A DNA stretch of 64,000 nt from Rivihabitans pingtungensis (GTDB lineage Bacteria > Pseudomonadota > Gammaproteobacteria > Burkholderiales > Aquaspirillaceae): NCBI RefSeq assembly GCF_003201855.1, contig NZ_QJKI01000015.1, positions 18,642-82,641 on the forward strand, given 5' to 3'. This document shows positions 16,476 to 24,984 of the stretch, piece by piece (the first letter of the stretch is position 1; the number at the start of each line of letters is the position of its first letter). The notes under the pieces are model-generated. The model made no database searches. It saw only the letters and a program-made list of their open reading frames with translations, and had not been told where the DNA came from. Position numbers and translations under genes: made by a program.

Positions 16476-17831
16476 ATGGCCGCCACCCGCTTCATCCTGC
16501 CCGAGACTGATATTCCCACTCACTGGTACAACGTTGTCGCCGACCTGCCCAGCGCGCCCGCGCCGGTGCTGGGGCCGGATGGCCAGCCCATCGGGCCGGA
16601 CGCGCTGTCGGCCATCTTTACCGACGCCATCATCGAGCAGGAAATCTCCAGCGAGCGCTGGATTGCCATTCCCGAGCCGGTGCGCGAGCTGTATCAACTG
16701 TGGCGGCCCACCCCGCTGGTGCGCGCCCGCCGGCTGGAAGCCGCGCTGGGCACCCCGGCGCGCATTTATTACAAATACGAAGGCAGCAGCCCGGCCGGCA
16801 GCCACAAGCTCAATTCGGCCATCGCCCAGGCTTATTACAACCGCCAAGCCGGCATCCGCCGCATGACCACCGAAACCGGCGCCGGCCAGTGGGGCAGCTC
16901 GCTGGCGTTTGCCGGCCAGGCCTTTGGCATTGATGTGCGGGTGTTCATGGTCAAGGTCAGCTACCAACAAAAGCCGTTCCGCCGCTCGATGATGCAAACC
17001 TGGGGCGCCGAAGTGCTGGCCAGCCCCAGCCTGCACACCGCCGCCGGCCGCGCCGCGCTGGAGGCTGACGCCGACAACCCTGGCTCGCTGGGCCTGGCGA
17101 TTGCCGAAGCAGTGGAAGAAGCCGCCAGCCGCAAAGACACCACCTATGGCCTGGGCTCGGTGCTCAACCATGTGCTGCTGCATCAAACGGTGATTGGCCT
17201 GGAGGCAATCAAGCAGTTTGCCCTGGCCGAAGACTACCCGGACATGGTGTTTGCCCCGTGCGGCGGCGGCTCCAACTTTGGCGGCGTGGCCTTCCCCTTC
17301 CTGGCCGACAAGGCCTGCGGCAAGCCGGTGCGGCTGGTGGCGGTGGAGCCGTCCAGCTGCCCGACGCTGACCCGTGGCCACTATGCGTATGATTTTGGCG
17401 ACACTGCCGGGCTGACTCCGCTGATGAAGCAATACACCCTGGGCCACGACTTCATGCCGCCGTCGATTCACGCCGGAGGCTTGCGCTATCACGGCGCCAG
17501 CTCGCTGGTCAGCCAGCTGTATCACGAGGGATTGATCGAAGCGCGCGCCGTGCCGCAGCTGGCCACCTTTGAGGCCGGCGTGACTTTTGCCCGCGCTGAA
17601 GGCATCATCCCTGCGCCGGAGTCTTGCCACGCCATCCGGGCCGCGCTGGACGAAGCGCTGGCCTGCAAGGAAAGCGGCGAGTCCAAGGCTTTGTTCTTCA
17701 ACCTGTCCGGGCATGGCCACTTCGACATGGCGAGCTACGACAAATACTTTGCTGGCGCGCTGGAAGATTACGACTACCCCGAAGACGCCATCCGCGCCGC
17801 GCTGGCGCGCCTGCCGTGCGTGGGCGCCTGA
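16476..17831 (+). CDS. trpB2: Tryptophan synthase beta-like protein, TrpB2 type
   Basis: 451 aa, longer than the ~400 aa of TrpB1, as is normal for TrpB2. Predicted PLP enzyme joining indole and serine to tryptophan; TrpB2 can act without TrpA. The PLP lysine is Lys111 in GSHKLN; glycine-rich phosphate site CGGGSNFGG; TETGAGQWG motif. I start at MAATRF (16476), with GAGAAGA 6-7 nt upstream, not at the in-frame ATG 114 nt earlier. No trpA or other trp gene is nearby, which favours indole salvage. A hairpin (CACGGC/GCCGTG) at about 16394-16415 lies in the leader, but I see no leader peptide or riboswitch. Confidence 0.88.
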   Translation: MAATRFILPETDIPTHWYNVVADLPSAPAPVLGPDGQPIGPDALSAIFTDAIIEQEISSERWIAIPEPVRELYQLWRPTPLVRARRLEAALGTPARIYYKYEGSSPAGSHKLNSAIAQAYYNRQAGIRRMTTETGAGQWGSSLAFAGQAFGIDVRVFMVKVSYQQKPFRRSMMQTWGAEVLASPSLHTAAGRAALEADADNPGSLGLAIAEAVEEAASRKDTTYGLGSVLNHVLLHQTVIGLEAIKQFALAEDYPDMVFAPCGGGSNFGGVAFPFLADKACGKPVRLVAVEPSSCPTLTRGHYAYDFGDTAGLTPLMKQYTLGHDFMPPSIHAGGLRYHGASSLVSQLYHEGLIEARAVPQLATFEAGVTFARAEGIIPAPESCHAIRAALDEALACKESGESKALFFNLSGHGHFDMASYDKYFAGALEDYDYPEDAIRAALARLPCVGA

Positions 17832-17863
17832 TGCCGCCGCGCTGAGGTCGCGCCCCCGGACAG

Positions 17864-17895
17864 CCCGCTCCCGCCCCCGCCGGAGCGGGTTTTTT
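17864..17895 (+). terminator. Rho-independent terminator after trpB2
   Basis: CCCGCTCC (17864-17871) and GGAGCGGG (17882-17889) followed by six T. Confidence 0.9.
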
Positions 17896-17917
17896 GCCCA
17901 CAGAGGAAGCTGAATTC

Positions 17918-18718
17918 ATGCGCTTCATCCAGTACATGCACCCGGCCGCCCAAGCCCGCACGGACGCCAGCGGCCTGTGCCCCGCCAACCCTGGCCCGCG
18001 CCACCAGCGCAAGTTTTTCCAGGTGGCCAGCGGCCACTGGCAGGCCGCTCCCCACGCGCCGGTGCAAGAAGGCCCGCTGGCCTTCTGGGGCAGCTGGGAG
18101 CAAGCCACCCGCTACACCCCGCTACCGGCCAGCAGCGACAAAGCCGCGCCGGTGGCCGCACACCAGCCGGTGCTGTCCGGCCGTGCCCGCCACGGCAAGG
18201 ACGCCGTGCGCGCGCTGCCGACCCATCCTTTTGTGTTTGACGCGCCGTTTTTGTTTTTGCCCGGCAAGGACAGCCCCAACCGCATGCTCAGCCGGCTGGA
18301 GCCGGGCGATATCGTCGTGTTTGGCTCGCACCTGCATGGCCAATTTGCCCTGGACACGGTGTTTGTGGTGAATGGCCGCACGCCGGTAGGCGATACCCAA
18401 GTCTCGCAGCTGTTTCGCCGGGTGAACGACAGCTGCTTTGACGACACCTCCCTGCCGGTGTATCGCGGCGCCTGCCTGAACCAGCCGCTGGGCGCGCTGG
18501 TGAGTTTTTTTCCGGCCAAACCGGCGACTGCTGGCGAGATTGCCGCCTTTAACCGGCCCACGCTGACGCCGGTCGGCGCGCTGGAAGATCTGGTGCAGCC
18601 GCGTCTGCCGCATAATTTTCGTGGCCGGGAAACCCTGCTGCCCGCCGGGGCGGTATGGGATGAAATCTGCCGTCAGGTGATGGCCCAGGGCTGCGTGCTG
18701 GGCCTGAGCGCCAGTTAG
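17918..18718 (+). CDS. Hypothetical protein
   Basis: 266 aa that I do not recognise. No signal peptide or membrane segment is visible. The middle has a conserved-looking stretch, LEPGDIVVFGSHLHGQFALDTVFVV, with a beta-rich feel, then PVYRGACLNQPLGALVSFFPA. The composition resembles a soluble single-domain cytoplasmic protein. ATG at 17918 is chosen because GAGGAA is 8 nt upstream. Good codon use and a terminator immediately before the gene argue that it is real and independently transcribed or partly read through from trpB2. Confidence 0.7.
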   Translation: MRFIQYMHPAAQARTDASGLCPANPGPRHQRKFFQVASGHWQAAPHAPVQEGPLAFWGSWEQATRYTPLPASSDKAAPVAAHQPVLSGRARHGKDAVRALPTHPFVFDAPFLFLPGKDSPNRMLSRLEPGDIVVFGSHLHGQFALDTVFVVNGRTPVGDTQVSQLFRRVNDSCFDDTSLPVYRGACLNQPLGALVSFFPAKPATAGEIAAFNRPTLTPVGALEDLVQPRLPHNFRGRETLLPAGAVWDEICRQVMAQGCVLGLSAS

Positions 18719-18720
18719 TT

Positions 18721-18770
18721 TGGTTCACCACACCCCGCGCCGCGCGCTTGGCCAGGCGCGTGACGCTGCA
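18721..18770 (+). repeat. Decayed half-copy of the hairpin repeat
   Basis: GGTTCACCACACCCCGCGCC followed by TTGGCCAGGCGCGTGACGC corresponds to the left arm and core start of the repeat. It is truncated. Confidence 0.4.
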
Positions 18771-19027
18771 TTCCAAGGATAGGCTGAAACAGCCGCCGCA
18801 TATACGCCACCCTGAATCCAGGGGGTTGATTTTTTTTAGGCTTTGCTTTTGCCTGGCATGATCTTTCGGTGTATATCGACACACGCAAAAACCACTGACG
18901 CGCCTCAACATGCCCCGGGTGCTGACCGCCGCTAGGCTGCTCAGCAGAACCCGGGGCAAATTTTTTTACAGTGGGCATGGCACACACTTTTGCCTTTGGC
19001 GTTCCTGTTCAGGCAGCACTTCTGATT

Positions 19028-19144
19028 TAGCGCTGCTCACCAAACCTTACCTGGCATGGTTGCATGACCTTGCTGTGCGACGGGCACTGTCTGCGGTCGT
19101 GCGCCTGGCCGGACGCGCTGCGCGGGGTTTTGTGAGCGGCACTT
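19028..19144 (-). repeat. 113-bp hairpin repeat, copy 6 (reverse orientation)
   Basis: Reverse-strand reading gives GTGCCGCTCACAAAACCCCG, GGCCAGGCGCACGACCGCAG, CAAGGTCATGCAAC and GGTTTGGTGAGCAGCGC. It ends 18 bp before the spanin-like gene start. Confidence 0.75.
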
Positions 19145-19162
19145 AACGCCCAAGGAATAGTC

Positions 19163-19567
19163 ATGTTACTCAACCTGATCCCCGCCCCCTATCGCTGGGT
19201 GGCCATGGCGATTGGCGTCGCGCTGATTGCCGCCGCCGGCGCCGCTGCCGCTTCGGCTTTTTATCAACCCCGGCTGGAGCTGGCCCGCCAGCAAGCTGCC
19301 GAAGCCACCCGCGCCTATCAGGCGCTGGCCGACGCCGCCCAGCGTCAAAATGCGGCGGTCGCCCAGTTGCAAAGCGATGCCGAGCAGCGCGAACAACAAG
19401 CCCGCCAGGCCGTCAGCCAAGCCCAGGGCCAGGCCCAGCAGCTGATGGTGCAGGCTCAGGCCGTGCAACGCGAAACCGCCCCCACCAGCGGTGGCCACGC
19501 TGCTGCCTGCCAGGCTGCCAGCGCTGCCTTTGACGCCGAACTGAAACGGGAGCGTGCCACATCATGA
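19163..19567 (+). CDS. Rz-like inner-membrane spanin
   Basis: 134 aa. One N-terminal transmembrane segment (about 11-33) is followed by a long Ala/Gln/Arg-rich coiled coil. This is the layout of phage Rz (i-spanin), which with Rz1 fuses inner and outer membranes during host lysis. Its stop overlaps the start of the Rz1-like gene by 4 nt (ATGA), as in phage lysis cassettes. No holin, endolysin or other phage gene lies beside it. The pair is bracketed by two reverse-oriented copies of the hairpin repeat. Assignment rests on architecture, not on strong residue identity. Confidence 0.65.
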   Translation: MLLNLIPAPYRWVAMAIGVALIAAAGAAAASAFYQPRLELARQQAAEATRAYQALADAAQRQNAAVAQLQSDAEQREQQARQAVSQAQGQAQQLMVQAQAVQRETAPTSGGHAAACQAASAAFDAELKRERATS

Positions 19568-19830
19568 AACGCTCTCTGATTTGCGCGCTGCCCTGCGCCC
19601 TGTTGCTGGCCGCTTGCGCCAGCGCCCCGCTACCCGGCCCGGTGCAGGAAGTGCACATCCCGGTGCCGGTGCCATGCAAAGCCCCGGACGTGGCTCGCCC
19701 GGCGTTTGCGGTGGATGCCCTGCCACTGAATGCCGGTATCTGGCGGCAAATGCAGGCGCTGCGCAGCGAACGCCTGCAACGCCAGGGCTACGAAATCCAA
19801 CTGGAAGCCGCCGTCAAAGCCTGCCAGTAA
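19564..19830 (+). CDS. Rz1-like outer-membrane spanin lipoprotein
   Basis: 88 aa. Signal peptide with lipobox (LLLAAC), then a proline-rich segment (VHIPVPVPCKAPDVARP), and a C-terminal helix ending RLQRQGYEIQLEAAVKACQ, a tail common in phage Rz1-like lipoproteins. It should be lipid-anchored in the outer membrane and bind the Rz-like partner in the periplasm. It starts inside the stop of the upstream gene. A decayed, reverse-oriented repeat follows directly after the stop. Confidence 0.72.
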   Translation: MKRSLICALPCALLLAACASAPLPGPVQEVHIPVPVPCKAPDVARPAFAVDALPLNAGIWRQMQALRSERLQRQGYEIQLEAAVKACQ

Positions 19831-19919
19831 GCGCCGCTCACTCAATGCCCTGGCGTAGTGGCGCGACCTTGCCTGTCTGCGGTCATGCGCCGGTGCGCGG
19901 AGTGTGGTGAGTGGCGCTT
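19830..19919 (-). repeat. Shortened hairpin repeat, copy 7 (reverse orientation)
   Basis: Reverse reading: AAGCGCCACTCACCACACTC, CGGCGCATGACCGCAGACAG, GGCAAGGTCGCGCCACTACGCCAGGG, then GAGTGAGCGGCGC. The loop is shortened and the outer arms are degraded. It directly follows the Rz1-like stop. Confidence 0.65.
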
Positions 19920-19943
19920 GGCGCTGTGCATAAAATCCGTGAT

Positions 19944-19969
19944 GCCCCCGGCGCTGACAGGCCGGGGGC
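19944..19969 (+). terminator. Strong GC hairpin
   Basis: GCCCCCGGC and GCCGGGGGC form a 9-bp stem with an 8-nt loop, but no T-run follows. It may be a weak terminator or an mRNA end structure downstream of the spanin pair. Confidence 0.4.
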
Positions 19970-19980
19970 ATGCCATTGCG

Positions 19981-20009
19981 CTGACATGGCCCGCACTTGC
20001 CGTTACACT
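19981..20009 (+). promoter_or_regulatory. Sigma70 promoter of the hydrolase at 20073
   Basis: CTGACA (19981-19986), 17-bp spacer, TACACT (20004-20009). It lies 64 bp before the chosen ATG. Confidence 0.5.
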
Positions 20010-20072
20010 AGGCCATCCCAGCCAGCGGCCCTTGCGACCGCCTGGCCCACTCACCCCGCAGGATTTGCCGAC

Positions 20073-20870
20073 ATGCCCATGCACACCCTGGCCGATGGCC
20101 ATTCGCTGTATTACGAACTCAGCGGTCCCGCCGACGCGGACACCCTGGTCTTGCTCAACGGCCTGACCATGAACACCGCCGCCTGGGGCTGGCACACACC
20201 GCTGTACGCCGGCCAGTTTCAGGTGCTGACACTGGATTTGCGCGGCCAGGGGCAAAGCAGCAAGCCCGAGGCGGACGCCTACTCGTTGGCCCAGCAGGCC
20301 GACGATGTGGCCAGCCTGCTGGACGCGCTGGGCATTGCCCGCGCCCATGTGCTGGGGCTGTCTTATGGCGGCATGGTGGCGCAACACCTGGCGCGCCAGC
20401 ATCCGGCCAAGGTGGCGCGGCTGGTGCTGGCCAGCACGCTGGCGTATTCCGACGCCGCCAATGCCGCCATTGCCGCCAGCTGGGAAGCCGCCCAGTGCAC
20501 TGGCGGCGGCGACCAATTGTTCACCGACATGCTGCCCTGGGTGTTTGGCAGCCAGTTTCTGGCCAGCCAGCAAGCCATGCTGCAAGCCATGCGCGCGCTG
20601 GCCGCGCAAGCGCCGTGGGAGCCGGTGCGCCGGCTGAGCAATGGCGTACTGGCGCACGACGCCCGCCCCTGGCTGGGCCAATTGCGCCAACCCACCTTGG
20701 TGGTGGTCGGCAGCGAAGACCGCATGACTCCGCGCTATCAGGCCGACGCGCTGGTGGCCGGCATTGCCGGCGCCCGGCTGGAAGTGCTGCCGGGCGTGGG
20801 CCACGCCAGCCACCTGGAAGCCCTGCCGCAGTTTGTCGCGCTGACCAGCGCCTTTTTGCGCGAGGCCTGA
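20073..20870 (+). CDS. Alpha/beta-fold hydrolase (enol-lactonase-like)
   Basis: 265 aa, the size and layout of 3-oxoadipate enol-lactonase-like hydrolases. LLNGLTMNTAAW at the oxyanion site, DLRGQGQSSKP, nucleophile in GLSYGGMVAQ, acid in VVVGSEDRMTP and histidine in GVGHASHLE. ATG at 20073 has AGGA 9 nt upstream and lies 60 nt after a good promoter; the long in-frame extension back to 19911 is not protein-like. It has no signal peptide. No aromatic-degradation genes are near, so the substrate is open. Confidence 0.85.
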   Translation: MPMHTLADGHSLYYELSGPADADTLVLLNGLTMNTAAWGWHTPLYAGQFQVLTLDLRGQGQSSKPEADAYSLAQQADDVASLLDALGIARAHVLGLSYGGMVAQHLARQHPAKVARLVLASTLAYSDAANAAIAASWEAAQCTGGGDQLFTDMLPWVFGSQFLASQQAMLQAMRALAAQAPWEPVRRLSNGVLAHDARPWLGQLRQPTLVVVGSEDRMTPRYQADALVAGIAGARLEVLPGVGHASHLEALPQFVALTSAFLREA

Positions 20871-20979
20871 TGCCGCCTGATCTGACGGGGTGGCTTGTCA
20901 TGAAAGCGTCAACCACAGCGCTGCCCTTGTCGTTACAATGTTTGTTAATTTCACCCGTCCGCACGCCGAGTTCTCATCA

Positions 20980-21765
20980 ATGACTGATTCCATTCTGTAT
21001 TCCTTGGCCGCCAATGGCGTGGCCACGCTGACGCTGAACCGTCCGGAGCTGCACAACGCCATCGACGACGCCCTGATTGCCCGCCTGAGCGAGCTGCTGG
21101 ACGAAGTGGAAGCCAATCCGGACGTGCGCGTGCTGGTGCTCACCGGCAATGGCCTGAGTTTTTCTTCGGGGGTGGATCAAGACTGGATGCGCCGCATGCA
21201 GGGTTACAGCGAGGCCGAGCATCTGGCCGACGCCCAGGCGCTCACCCGCGTGCTGCACAAGCTGGACACCTTGCGCCTGCCCACCATCGCCAGCGTGCAA
21301 GGCTCGGCCTTTGGCGTTGGCGCCGGCCTGGTGGCCTGCTGCGATGTGGCGGTGGCCACCGCCGAAGCGCTGTTTGGCTTTTCGGAAGTGCGCCTGGGGC
21401 TGATTCCGGCCTCCACCGCGCCGTATGTGGTGCGCGCCATTGGCGAGCGCTCGGCGCGTCGCTATTTCATCACCGCAGAGCGCTTCAACGCCGAAAAGGC
21501 CAAGCGCCTGGGGCTGGTGCATATTGTGGTCGAGCACGAAGCGCTCAACGCCCAGGTCACCTACCTGACTGAAACCCTGGTGCGCAACGGCCCGCACGCC
21601 ATTGCCGGCAGCAAGGCACTGCTGCGCGATGTGTGGGGCAAGGTGATTGACCAGCGACTGGTGGACTTTACCGCCGAGCGCATTGCCCACGCCCGTGCCA
21701 GCGACGAAGGCCGCGAAGGCGTGGCGGCGCTGCTGGAAAAACGCAAACCCAACTGGCAGGCCTGA
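20980..21765 (+). CDS. Enoyl-CoA hydratase/isomerase family protein
   Basis: 261 aa, a typical crotonase length. The oxyanion-hole stretches are GNGLSFSSGVD and GSAFGVGAGLVACCD. The usual catalytic Glu position reads SEVRLGLIPASTAP. It hydrates or isomerises acyl-CoA thioesters in the cytoplasm, probably in beta-oxidation. The start is MTDSILYSL at 20980; the preceding in-frame 30 residues are not family-like. It is separate from the liu-operon crotonase at 59236, with which it shares only family-level similarity. A hairpin repeat follows 3 bp after the stop. Confidence 0.85.
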   Translation: MTDSILYSLAANGVATLTLNRPELHNAIDDALIARLSELLDEVEANPDVRVLVLTGNGLSFSSGVDQDWMRRMQGYSEAEHLADAQALTRVLHKLDTLRLPTIASVQGSAFGVGAGLVACCDVAVATAEALFGFSEVRLGLIPASTAPYVVRAIGERSARRYFITAERFNAEKAKRLGLVHIVVEHEALNAQVTYLTETLVRNGPHAIAGSKALLRDVWGKVIDQRLVDFTAERIAHARASDEGREGVAALLEKRKPNWQA

Positions 21766-21768
21766 GTA

Positions 21769-21868
21769 AGAGTCGCTCACGACACTCAGCGAAGCGATCC
21801 TGGCCTGGCGCACCACCGCAGACAGTACGGAGTACGGCAAGGCTGCGCAACGACGCCAGGGGGGGGGT
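21769..21868 (+). repeat. 113-bp hairpin repeat, copy 8 (right arm truncated)
   Basis: AGAGTCGCTCACGACACTCAG left arm, CCTGGC, GACAGTACGGAGTACGGC core and GCCAGG. The right arm ends in a G-run and GGTCT. Confidence 0.85.
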
Positions 21869-22147
21869 CTAAATGCCCGCCGCTGCGCAATCTGTCAGAC
21901 GCCCTGCCTTACCGTGCTCAGTGAGCCTGAGCCAAGTGCCTGCTTCGCCTCAGACCATACTGTGGCTTACCACGACCGGCCGCCCTGCCCTGCATGGCGG
22001 CCGGTCAGCTTGTGTGATTGTGTCCATTGTGCATTTCTGCCATGCTTGGTGAATATCTTCACTCCGCCCAGGCGGACACCCCGGCCCGCCAGGCCTGTCC
22101 GGAGCCTGCGTGGCTGGCCCATTTTTGCGCCGGGCACGGGAAATCAC
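21869..22147. other. Spacer with a perfect GC hairpin
   Basis: No gene is seen. GACCGGCCGCC (21974-21984) and GGCGGCCGGTC (21996-22006) form a perfect 11-bp stem without a T-tail. The in-frame extension of the next gene into this spacer is Cys/Pro-rich and not protein-like. Confidence 0.5.
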
Positions 22148-23014
22148 ATGCGCACTTCACTGTCATCCTGCCTTTGTCTGCTTTTGCTGACCGGCTGCGC
22201 CACCCCGCTGACGGCCGTCCGGGATTTTGCCAATGACACCCGCCGGCTGAGCACCAGCTTTACCCCGATGCTGGATCACGCCGTCCAGCAATGCGAGCAA
22301 GCCTTTCTGGATCGTCGGGTGTATACCACCGATGCCCCGCTATCCCGCTTTGATCCCGCGGCTACCTTGGCTGCAGCCCGCAGCACCTGCCAGCCGATTG
22401 CCCAGGAAAATGCCGCTGCCCTGGCCCTGGCCGATACCCTGACCGAATACGCCGCGCAACTGGCCGCCTTGGCGGCTGATGGCGTGGCACAGCGCGCCGA
22501 CGATGATCTGGACGCCGTCGCGGCGCAGGCCAAGCGTTTTTCCGCGCTGCCTGCGGACCAGGTCGATGCGGTGAACGGGCTGATCAGGTTTGTGGGCCAT
22601 CGCGTGCTGGAGCGCAGTCAGCGCGACGCCATCATCGAGGCCCTCAACCACGAGCAGGCCGTGGGGGCGCTGGCCGATGCCCTGGCGCGCTATGCCGAAC
22701 GGGTGTATCGCGCCACGCTCAACGATCGGCTGCGTGATCAACCGCTGCTGCTTGAGCAATTGCGCCAGCAAAAAGCCGCACCCATCGACGCCCGTTTGCG
22801 CATGCTGGATATCCAGCGTGAGATCACTACCCTTCAGGCCCAGCAGCAAACCATTGATGCTTTGCACGCCGCCGTGGCACAGCTGAAAATCTCTCTGCAC
22901 GCATTACGCGCCAATATCGATCAGCTATCCCGGCCAGAGCTGCTGGCCGAACTGCGCAAACTGGGCAAGGAAGTCAACACCGTGCGCAAGCACCTTGCCA
23001 CCCTGAGGCGCTAA
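22148..23014 (+). CDS. Coiled-coil lipoprotein of unknown function
   Basis: 288 aa. Signal peptide with lipobox (LLLLTGC), then an almost wholly alpha-helical Ala/Leu/Gln-rich protein with predicted coiled coils, especially in the last ~100 residues (LRMLDIQREITTLQAQQQ and onward). ATG at 22148 has GGGA at good spacing. It is probably anchored in the outer membrane facing the periplasm. It is followed at 57 bp by another small helical protein on the same strand, likely one transcript. I do not recognise a named family. Confidence 0.65.
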   Translation: MRTSLSSCLCLLLLTGCATPLTAVRDFANDTRRLSTSFTPMLDHAVQQCEQAFLDRRVYTTDAPLSRFDPAATLAAARSTCQPIAQENAAALALADTLTEYAAQLAALAADGVAQRADDDLDAVAAQAKRFSALPADQVDAVNGLIRFVGHRVLERSQRDAIIEALNHEQAVGALADALARYAERVYRATLNDRLRDQPLLLEQLRQQKAAPIDARLRMLDIQREITTLQAQQQTIDALHAAVAQLKISLHALRANIDQLSRPELLAELRKLGKEVNTVRKHLATLRR

Positions 23015-23071
23015 CACAACAAAAAATCACCCCGGCCGGCCTCACCGGCCCTTCACCCAGGAGAGCCCATC

Positions 23072-23470
23072 ATGCCCGACGCCTCTGCCGACCAGCTGTT
23101 TGACCTGGCTGACCAGATTGCGCTGATTTCCAGCGAACTGCTGCGCTTTCGCCTCAGACAGCGCGCCAGCCTGAGCGCCACCGACCGCACCCGGCTGGAA
23201 GCCGCCGAAGTGGCGCTGGACCAGGCCTGCGCCCAAATGCGCGCCCAGGGCATCACTGCCCTGGCCCGCCAGAGCAAGGCAGCCCGCGATGAAGTGGCCA
23301 GCACCGCCCAGGCCGCCGAGGCCCAATTGCGCCGACTGAAAAAAATCGAACGCGTACTGGAGATTGCCGCCAGTGCCCTGGGGCTGGCCCAGGCTGCCAT
23401 GGCGGGCAAACCCAAAGACATCACCCAGGCGCTTGGCCAGCTCAAGACCGCCATCAGCACCAGCGTCTGA
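23072..23470 (+). CDS. Small helical protein of unknown function
   Basis: 132 aa, nearly all helix: charged, Ala/Leu/Gln-rich heptads from residue 10 to about 95 and an Ala-rich tail. There is no signal peptide or membrane segment. AGGAGAG precedes the ATG. It probably shares a transcript with the lipoprotein upstream and is convergent with htpX. Function unknown; the pair may form a cell-envelope or phage-derived unit, but nothing proves this. Confidence 0.6.
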   Translation: MPDASADQLFDLADQIALISSELLRFRLRQRASLSATDRTRLEAAEVALDQACAQMRAQGITALARQSKAARDEVASTAQAAEAQLRRLKKIERVLEIAASALGLAQAAMAGKPKDITQALGQLKTAISTSV

Positions 23471-23477
23471 ACCAATG

Positions 23478-23511
23478 AAAAAGCCCCCAGGCCAGCAGTG
23501 GCAGGGGGCTT
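23478..23511 (-). terminator. Terminator of htpX, possibly bidirectional
   Basis: AAGCCCCC (23481-23488) and GGGGGCTT (23504-23511) pair. On the minus strand the stem is followed by a T-run, so it suits leftward htpX; it may also stop the rightward transcript. Confidence 0.75.
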
Positions 23512-23540
23512 GAGACGTGGCGTAACCGCCGTGATGGGTT

Positions 23541-24398
23541 TTATTGCTGTTGCAGTGCGGCGATACGTTCTTCCAGGCTGGGATGGCTGGCAAACAGCGA
23601 TGCCGCGCCGCCGGCAATGCCCATTGCCTGCATATCTTTGGGCAGATCGTTGGCATCCACCCCACCCAGACGACGCAGGGCATTGATCATTGGGCGAGTG
23701 TTCCCCATCAACTGGGCCGCGCCGGCATCGGCAGCGTATTCGCGCTGGCGCGAGAAGTAGGCCACAATCATGCTGGCCAGGATGCCAAAGGCGATTTCAC
23801 AGACAAACACCGTCACCATATAGCCAATGCCATGGCCGGACGATTCATTGTCGCGGCGCAAGGCACTGTCCACCACCGAGCCCACCACCCGCGCCAGGAA
23901 AAACACAAAAGTATTCACCACCCCCTGAATCAGCGTCAGCGTCACCATGTCGCCATTGGCCACATGCGCCACTTCGTGGGCAATCACCGCCTCGACTTCT
24001 TCCTGATTCATGCTGTGCAGCAAGCCCGTGGACACCGCCACCAGCGAATTATTGCGCGATGGCCCCGTTGCAAAGGCATTGGGCTCGCCCTCATAAATGG
24101 CCACCTCCGGCATGGCAATGCCAGCACGCTGGGCATGGCGGGCAACGGTGTCCACCAGCCAGGCTTCGGTCTGGTTGCGCGGCTGGTCGATGATCTCGGC
24201 GCCAGTAGACCACTTGGCCATCATTTTCGACATGAACAGCGAAATAAAAGCGCCGCCAAAGCCCATCACCATGGCCAGCCCCAGCAAAGAGCCCAGGCCG
24301 CCATGGCGGCCAAAGCCCAGCAGGCTGGCCACCAGGCTGAGCACCAGCATTACCGCCAGGTTGGTGGCAAGAAATAACACAACACGTTTGATGTTCAT
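23541..24398 (-). CDS. htpX: Membrane metalloprotease HtpX
   Basis: 285 aa, the usual HtpX length. Zinc protease of the inner membrane for quality control of misfolded membrane proteins. Two N-terminal membrane segments (about 5-29 and 37-57), zinc motif HEVAH at 141-145, two further membrane segments, and the third zinc ligand in [16 protein letters not shown] at 24398 is preferred to the TTG three codons earlier. A heat-shock promoter is expected, but I see no clear sigma32 site upstream. Confidence 0.95.
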   Translation of the reverse strand: MNIKRVVLFLATNLAVMLVLSLVASLLGFGRHGGLGSLLGLAMVMGFGGAFISLFMSKMMAKWSTGAEIIDQPRNQTEAWLVDTVARHAQRAGIAMPEVAIYEGEPNAFATGPSRNNSLVAVSTGLLHSMNQEEVEAVIAHEVAHVANGDMVTLTLIQGVVNTFVFFLARVVGSVVDSALRRDNESSGHGIGYMVTVFVCEIAFGILASMIVAYFSRQREYAADAGAAQLMGNTRPMINALRRLGGVDANDLPKDMQAMGIAGGAASLFASHPSLEERIAALQQQ

Positions 24399-24584
24399 CG
24401 CAGGCAATTCCGCACAATAAAATGGACAAGATAAACCGTGTGTCGGCAGTCAGCACAAAAAGTTTCGCTGCCTGCCAACGCAAAAAGCCCCGGCGAATAC
24501 CGGGTACGCTGCATTTCTGTATATGGATGGCAGCCGTCAGGATTTCAACCGCACCGTGCTCTTACGCTATTCACAACACGCACT

Positions 24585-24647
24585 ATTGCCGTCCTGGCGG
24601 GGCGTGTCGCGGAGCACACCAGGAGGGGCTGGTGTGTGGCTCTTACG
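24585..24647 (+). repeat. Decayed right-half copy of the hairpin repeat
   Basis: GTCCTGGCGGGGCGTGTCGC, then CACCAGGAGGGGCTGGTGTG and GGCTCTTA resemble the core start and right end with the middle deleted. Confidence 0.4.
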
Positions 24648-24789
24648 CCAGGTGTGGCAAGGCCAACTCACATGACCGGCATGACTGATACAGAATGGCT
24701 GATCATCATGGCGTGCCAGCCACAAGGCGTGATACAACAATACTATTGGCATCAAAGACCACCTCGTGAGTCTTGCCCTGTATGCCATA

Positions 24790-24869
24790 AGAGCCGCCCA
24801 CAACACCCTCTTGACTAGGCGCGCGACCGTAGACAGTACAGGCTGTGCAGCAAGGTCGTGCAACAACAT
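24790..24869 (+). repeat. 113-bp hairpin repeat, copy 9 (truncated)
   Basis: AGAGCCGCCCACAACACCCTC left arm with a short deletion, GCGCGACC, AGACAGTACAGG, CAAGGTCGTGCAACAAC. It ends before the GCCAGG arm. Confidence 0.75.
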
Positions 24870-24871
24870 TA

Positions 24872-24984
24872 AGAGTCGCTAACAAAACTCAGCGAAGCGC
24901 TCCTGGCTAGGCGCGCGGCCGCAGACAGCACACGGGTACGGCAAGGCCGTGCAACGACGCCAGGAGGGTTTTGTTAGCGGCTCT
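24872..24984 (+). repeat. 113-bp hairpin repeat, copy 10
   Basis: AGAGTCGCTAACAAAACTC and GGGTTTTGTTAGCGGCTCT arms. GCGCGGCC faces GGCCGTGC, a further paired variant of the inner stem. It lies 95 bp before the DUF4157 gene. Confidence 0.92.

Larger units (their letters stand above)
18719..19162. other. Non-coding region with repeat relics
   Basis: 444 bp without a credible gene. It contains a half-copy of the hairpin repeat (18721-18770), a segment (18808-18832) GAATCCAGGGGGTTGATTTT that matches, in reverse, the left flank of the dRS3-like element at 41961-41980, and an inverted copy of the hairpin repeat at 19028-19144 that runs up to the spanin gene. Confidence 0.6.
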
